DNA of 15,472 nucleotides from Candidatus Thorarchaeota archaeon (GTDB lineage Archaea > Asgardarchaeota > Thorarchaeia > Thorarchaeales > Thorarchaeaceae). The stretch is taken from assembly GCA_030642465.1 (NCBI GenBank), contig DAOWNS010000018.1, positions 1 to 15,472 of the forward strand, given 5' to 3'. How positions within the stretch are numbered: position 1 is the first letter of the stretch; every line of letters starts with the position of its first letter. The notes under the pieces were generated by a model. It saw only the letters and a list, made by a program, of their open reading frames with translations, ran no database searches and was not told where the DNA came from. The position numbers and the translations under genes were made by a program. This document shows positions 13,969 through 15,472 of the stretch, in pieces.

Positions 13969-14050
13969 GCTCAACACCAAACTGCGATTGAGGGAAACTT
14001 CTTGCTGAATAACTCTTCGACTTGGCTGTCATATCCTTTTGCGTGGATAA

Positions 14051-14740
14051 TCAGGATTCCTCTAGTGGCTCCATATGTATTAACAGTAGGGACGCGAAGT
14101 TCTGTTCCGCATCGAAATAGAACTGACCTATCACAAGATAGAGCTCGGTCTTTCCAAGCTCAGCCTCTTCAACAATGAAAACGTCGTCTGGATTGGGATC
14201 AACGGAGAAGTAGACCCACATTGTCACCTCGACTGGAGGGCAACATGTACACAGTGGAACGTACTGGTGCATCTGAAATCCATCAAGTCGTCTTTGAAGG
14301 ATACTGCCATTAACTTCAACATATAGACTATTGTACTTCTCACCGAAATTGGTGAGCTCGAAGAGATTCGTTGCAGTTCTGTTCTCTGGAATCTCGTCGA
14401 AGTATTTCTCTCCTACAACATCGTTTATCCAGTCGTCACTATGTGTAGAGTCAACCACAATCATTGGTGTGATGATAAGCAGTATTATTGGCAGAATGAG
14501 GGGAATTGCAGACATCTTTAACCCCATCTTGCTTTCATTTGAAGTTGCTGCACATACCTGGCACGTTCTTGCTTCCGGGTCGCGATATTGCCCCACTACT
14601 ACAGCTATCCCGGCAAACAGGAGGATTGGTCCGTTGATTAGCGACATCAGAGTGTCGTGCTGAATCCGAAATACGAGGATAGTGACACCTAGGGCAATCA
14701 GTACCCACCCATGATTGGCTCGCGTCCCAATTGGCTTCAC
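14051..14740 (-). CDS. Membrane protein resembling YcgQ/TIGR03943 (DUF1980), permease partner
   Basis: 229 residues from GTG 14740. Three hydrophobic segments lie in the first half (WVLIALGVTILVF, GPILLFAGIAVVVG, LILPIILLIITPMIVV), with a cysteine pair loop (RTCQVC) between them. The outside or C-terminal domain reads SLYVEVNGSILQRRLDGF, VPLCTCCPPVEVTMWVYF and ELYLVIGQFYF...LLLIHMEPLEE. This strand order around a CxCC motif follows the C-terminal domain of bacterial YcgQ, where an RF-CC-AD motif occupies that place. The gene start overlaps the stop of the permease by four bases (GTGA), as ycgR and ycgQ are paired in bacteria. The likely role is an accessory, perhaps metal-binding, partner of the permease. 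Fold match is by eye. Confidence 0.55.
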   Translation of the reverse strand: MKPIGTRANHGWVLIALGVTILVFRIQHDTLMSLINGPILLFAGIAVVVGQYRDPEARTCQVCAATSNESKMGLKMSAIPLILPIILLIITPMIVVDSTHSDDWINDVVGEKYFDEIPENRTATNLFELTNFGEKYNSLYVEVNGSILQRRLDGFQMHQYVPLCTCCPPVEVTMWVYFSVDPNPDDVFIVEEAELGKTELYLVIGQFYFDAEQNFASLLLIHMEPLEES

Positions 14741-15472
14741 AGTAGCACCCCTGCAAGACCATTTACAAAATAACCAATTGCCAAGATTAGTATTGCGGAG
14801 AGAAAGAGATAGGCAAAAATCATCTTCTTGTTCAGGTATCCAAACATCATCCCCACGTAAGCCATTCCTAGCAACGGGCCTGCGAGAAAGAACGATACTA
14901 GACCTCCCGTGCTCAGTCCAAGATCTTGGAAGGTCTTGCCAATGGGTGGGTCGGCTGTCGGACAGAGGCAGAACAGAACACCCATGAGTGCTCCGACTGG
15001 CACGGAAATTAGGCTACCGGTGAAGAAATCAAAGAATATGGCTTGGTCAAGAACTGCAACAAGAAAAGTCAAGATGGTGACTGCGAAAACGTAGTACTTG
15101 CCAACCTCCAATGTTTCCTCACCAATATCCCAAAGCACTTGAAGCGGGTTTGAAACAACTTGTTCTACATTCTCTGATCGTCCGAATGCTCGACCGCCGA
15201 CAACTGTCTTTTCGAGTCCGACTCTCTCAGAGAGTATCGGGCCGTCGTGTAGAATGTCAAGAAGCACGCCTCCAATGATTCCCAGCACTATCATTGACAC
15301 CGTACGAATAATGGCCAACTGCAGTCCGAATACAGACGCAGTTACAACAAAGACTATTGGATTTGCTGCTGGCGCAGAGAACAGGAATGCATATGCTGCA
15401 CGTTTAGGCATTTTTTGTTCAACAAGCGTAGCAAAGATGGGTAGAAGGCCACAAGTGCACACTGGGATAAAC
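14737..15472 (-). CDS. YraQ/YcgR-type permease (DUF318, PF03773), 5' end cut by window edge
   Basis: About 245 residues are visible; the frame stays open through the right edge (FIPVCTCGLLPIF), so the true start is outside. Family marks: PVCTCGLLP followed by a positively charged turn (QKMPKRAAYAFLFSAPAANPIVFVVTASVFG), then helices separated by a hydrophilic loop, and a second related block FCLCPTADPPIGKTFQDLGLSTGGLVSFFLAGPLLG. The CxCGxxP and NP motifs are the hallmark of this family, whose members are linked to efflux of metals or arsenicals (ArsP, SO_0444). Six or more transmembrane helices are present here. The last base of its stop overlaps the GTG of the YcgQ-like gene, so the two are one operon. 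Substrate unknown. Confidence 0.85.
   Translation of the reverse strand, partial: FIPVCTCGLLPIFATLVEQKMPKRAAYAFLFSAPAANPIVFVVTASVFGLQLAIIRTVSMIVLGIIGGVLLDILHDGPILSERVGLEKTVVGGRAFGRSENVEQVVSNPLQVLWDIGEETLEVGKYYVFAVTILTFLVAVLDQAIFFDFFTGSLISVPVGALMGVLFCLCPTADPPIGKTFQDLGLSTGGLVSFFLAGPLLGMAYVGMMFGYLNKKMIFAYLFLSAILILAIGYFVNGLAGVLL

Noticed and set aside
13855..14663. Plus-strand frames 13855-14178 and 14331-14663
   Set aside because: They are antisense to the NIF3-like and YcgQ-like genes and carry no recognisable motif.
1..15472. CRISPR array, IS element, rRNA or replication origin
   Set aside because: No regularly spaced repeats, transposase frame, terminal inverted repeats, rRNA-like sequence or origin boxes were seen.

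Overview
The window is archaeal chromosomal DNA. It carries a full-length ABCE1/RLI ribosome-recycling ATPase, the archaeal bifunctional fructose-1,6-bisphosphate aldolase/phosphatase, a short (about 228 aa) archaeal triosephosphate isomerase, a DUF89 phosphatase, and TATA-like boxes (often with short leaders) upstream of several genes. Single-gene units and divergent or convergent pairs dominate. Membrane-tethered winged-helix regulators, a secreted caspase-fold protein and a moderate base composition would fit an Asgard lineage such as Thorarchaeota. That lineage call is a guess from gene content; only 'archaeon' is secure. Gene density is high and no gap reaches 300 bases.

Layout. Bases 1-1010 (minus strand) hold a 5'-to-3' pair of a YkgJ-type cysteine-cluster protein and an overlapping PHP phosphoesterase that runs off the left edge. 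A small unknown gene (1010-1252, minus) is divergent from RLI (1391-3208, plus). Then comes an accessory patch: a free-standing LAGLIDADG protein (minus) lies head-to-head against a caspase-fold plus PPC-domain protein (plus) that seems to lack its 5' end. Next, on the minus strand, are a membrane-anchored PepSY-like protein and a membrane-tethered winged-helix regulator. A 78-aa small protein (plus) and a uridine-phosphorylase-family enzyme (minus) follow. The latter is divergent from a 43-aa small ORF that overlaps the start of the FBP aldolase/phosphatase gene. A parvulin (minus), a ribbon-helix-helix regulator, an acidic/SCP2-like protein, triosephosphate isomerase and DUF89 (all plus) follow. 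The right end, on the minus strand, holds a degenerate NIF3-family protein and a coupled YcgR/YcgQ-like permease pair whose first gene is cut by the window edge.

How the genes relate. FBP aldolase/phosphatase and triosephosphate isomerase are the two adjacent steps of gluconeogenesis. Uridine phosphorylase (nucleoside salvage) and the DUF89 damage-control phosphatase (sugar-phosphate clean-up) would sit around the same central carbon pools. The other genes look like independent units.

Most notable observations: RLI lacks one of its eight cluster cysteines (Ala54) and has an insertion after its second cluster motif; the secreted caspase-fold gene has no signal peptide and abuts a LAGLIDADG gene; the NIF3 homologue has lost three of five metal ligands; a short coupled ORF and two perfect dyads lie in the FBP aldolase/phosphatase promoter and leader; a perfect dyad lies upstream of the ribbon-helix-helix gene; and the TIM leader has competing hairpins over its ribosome-binding site.
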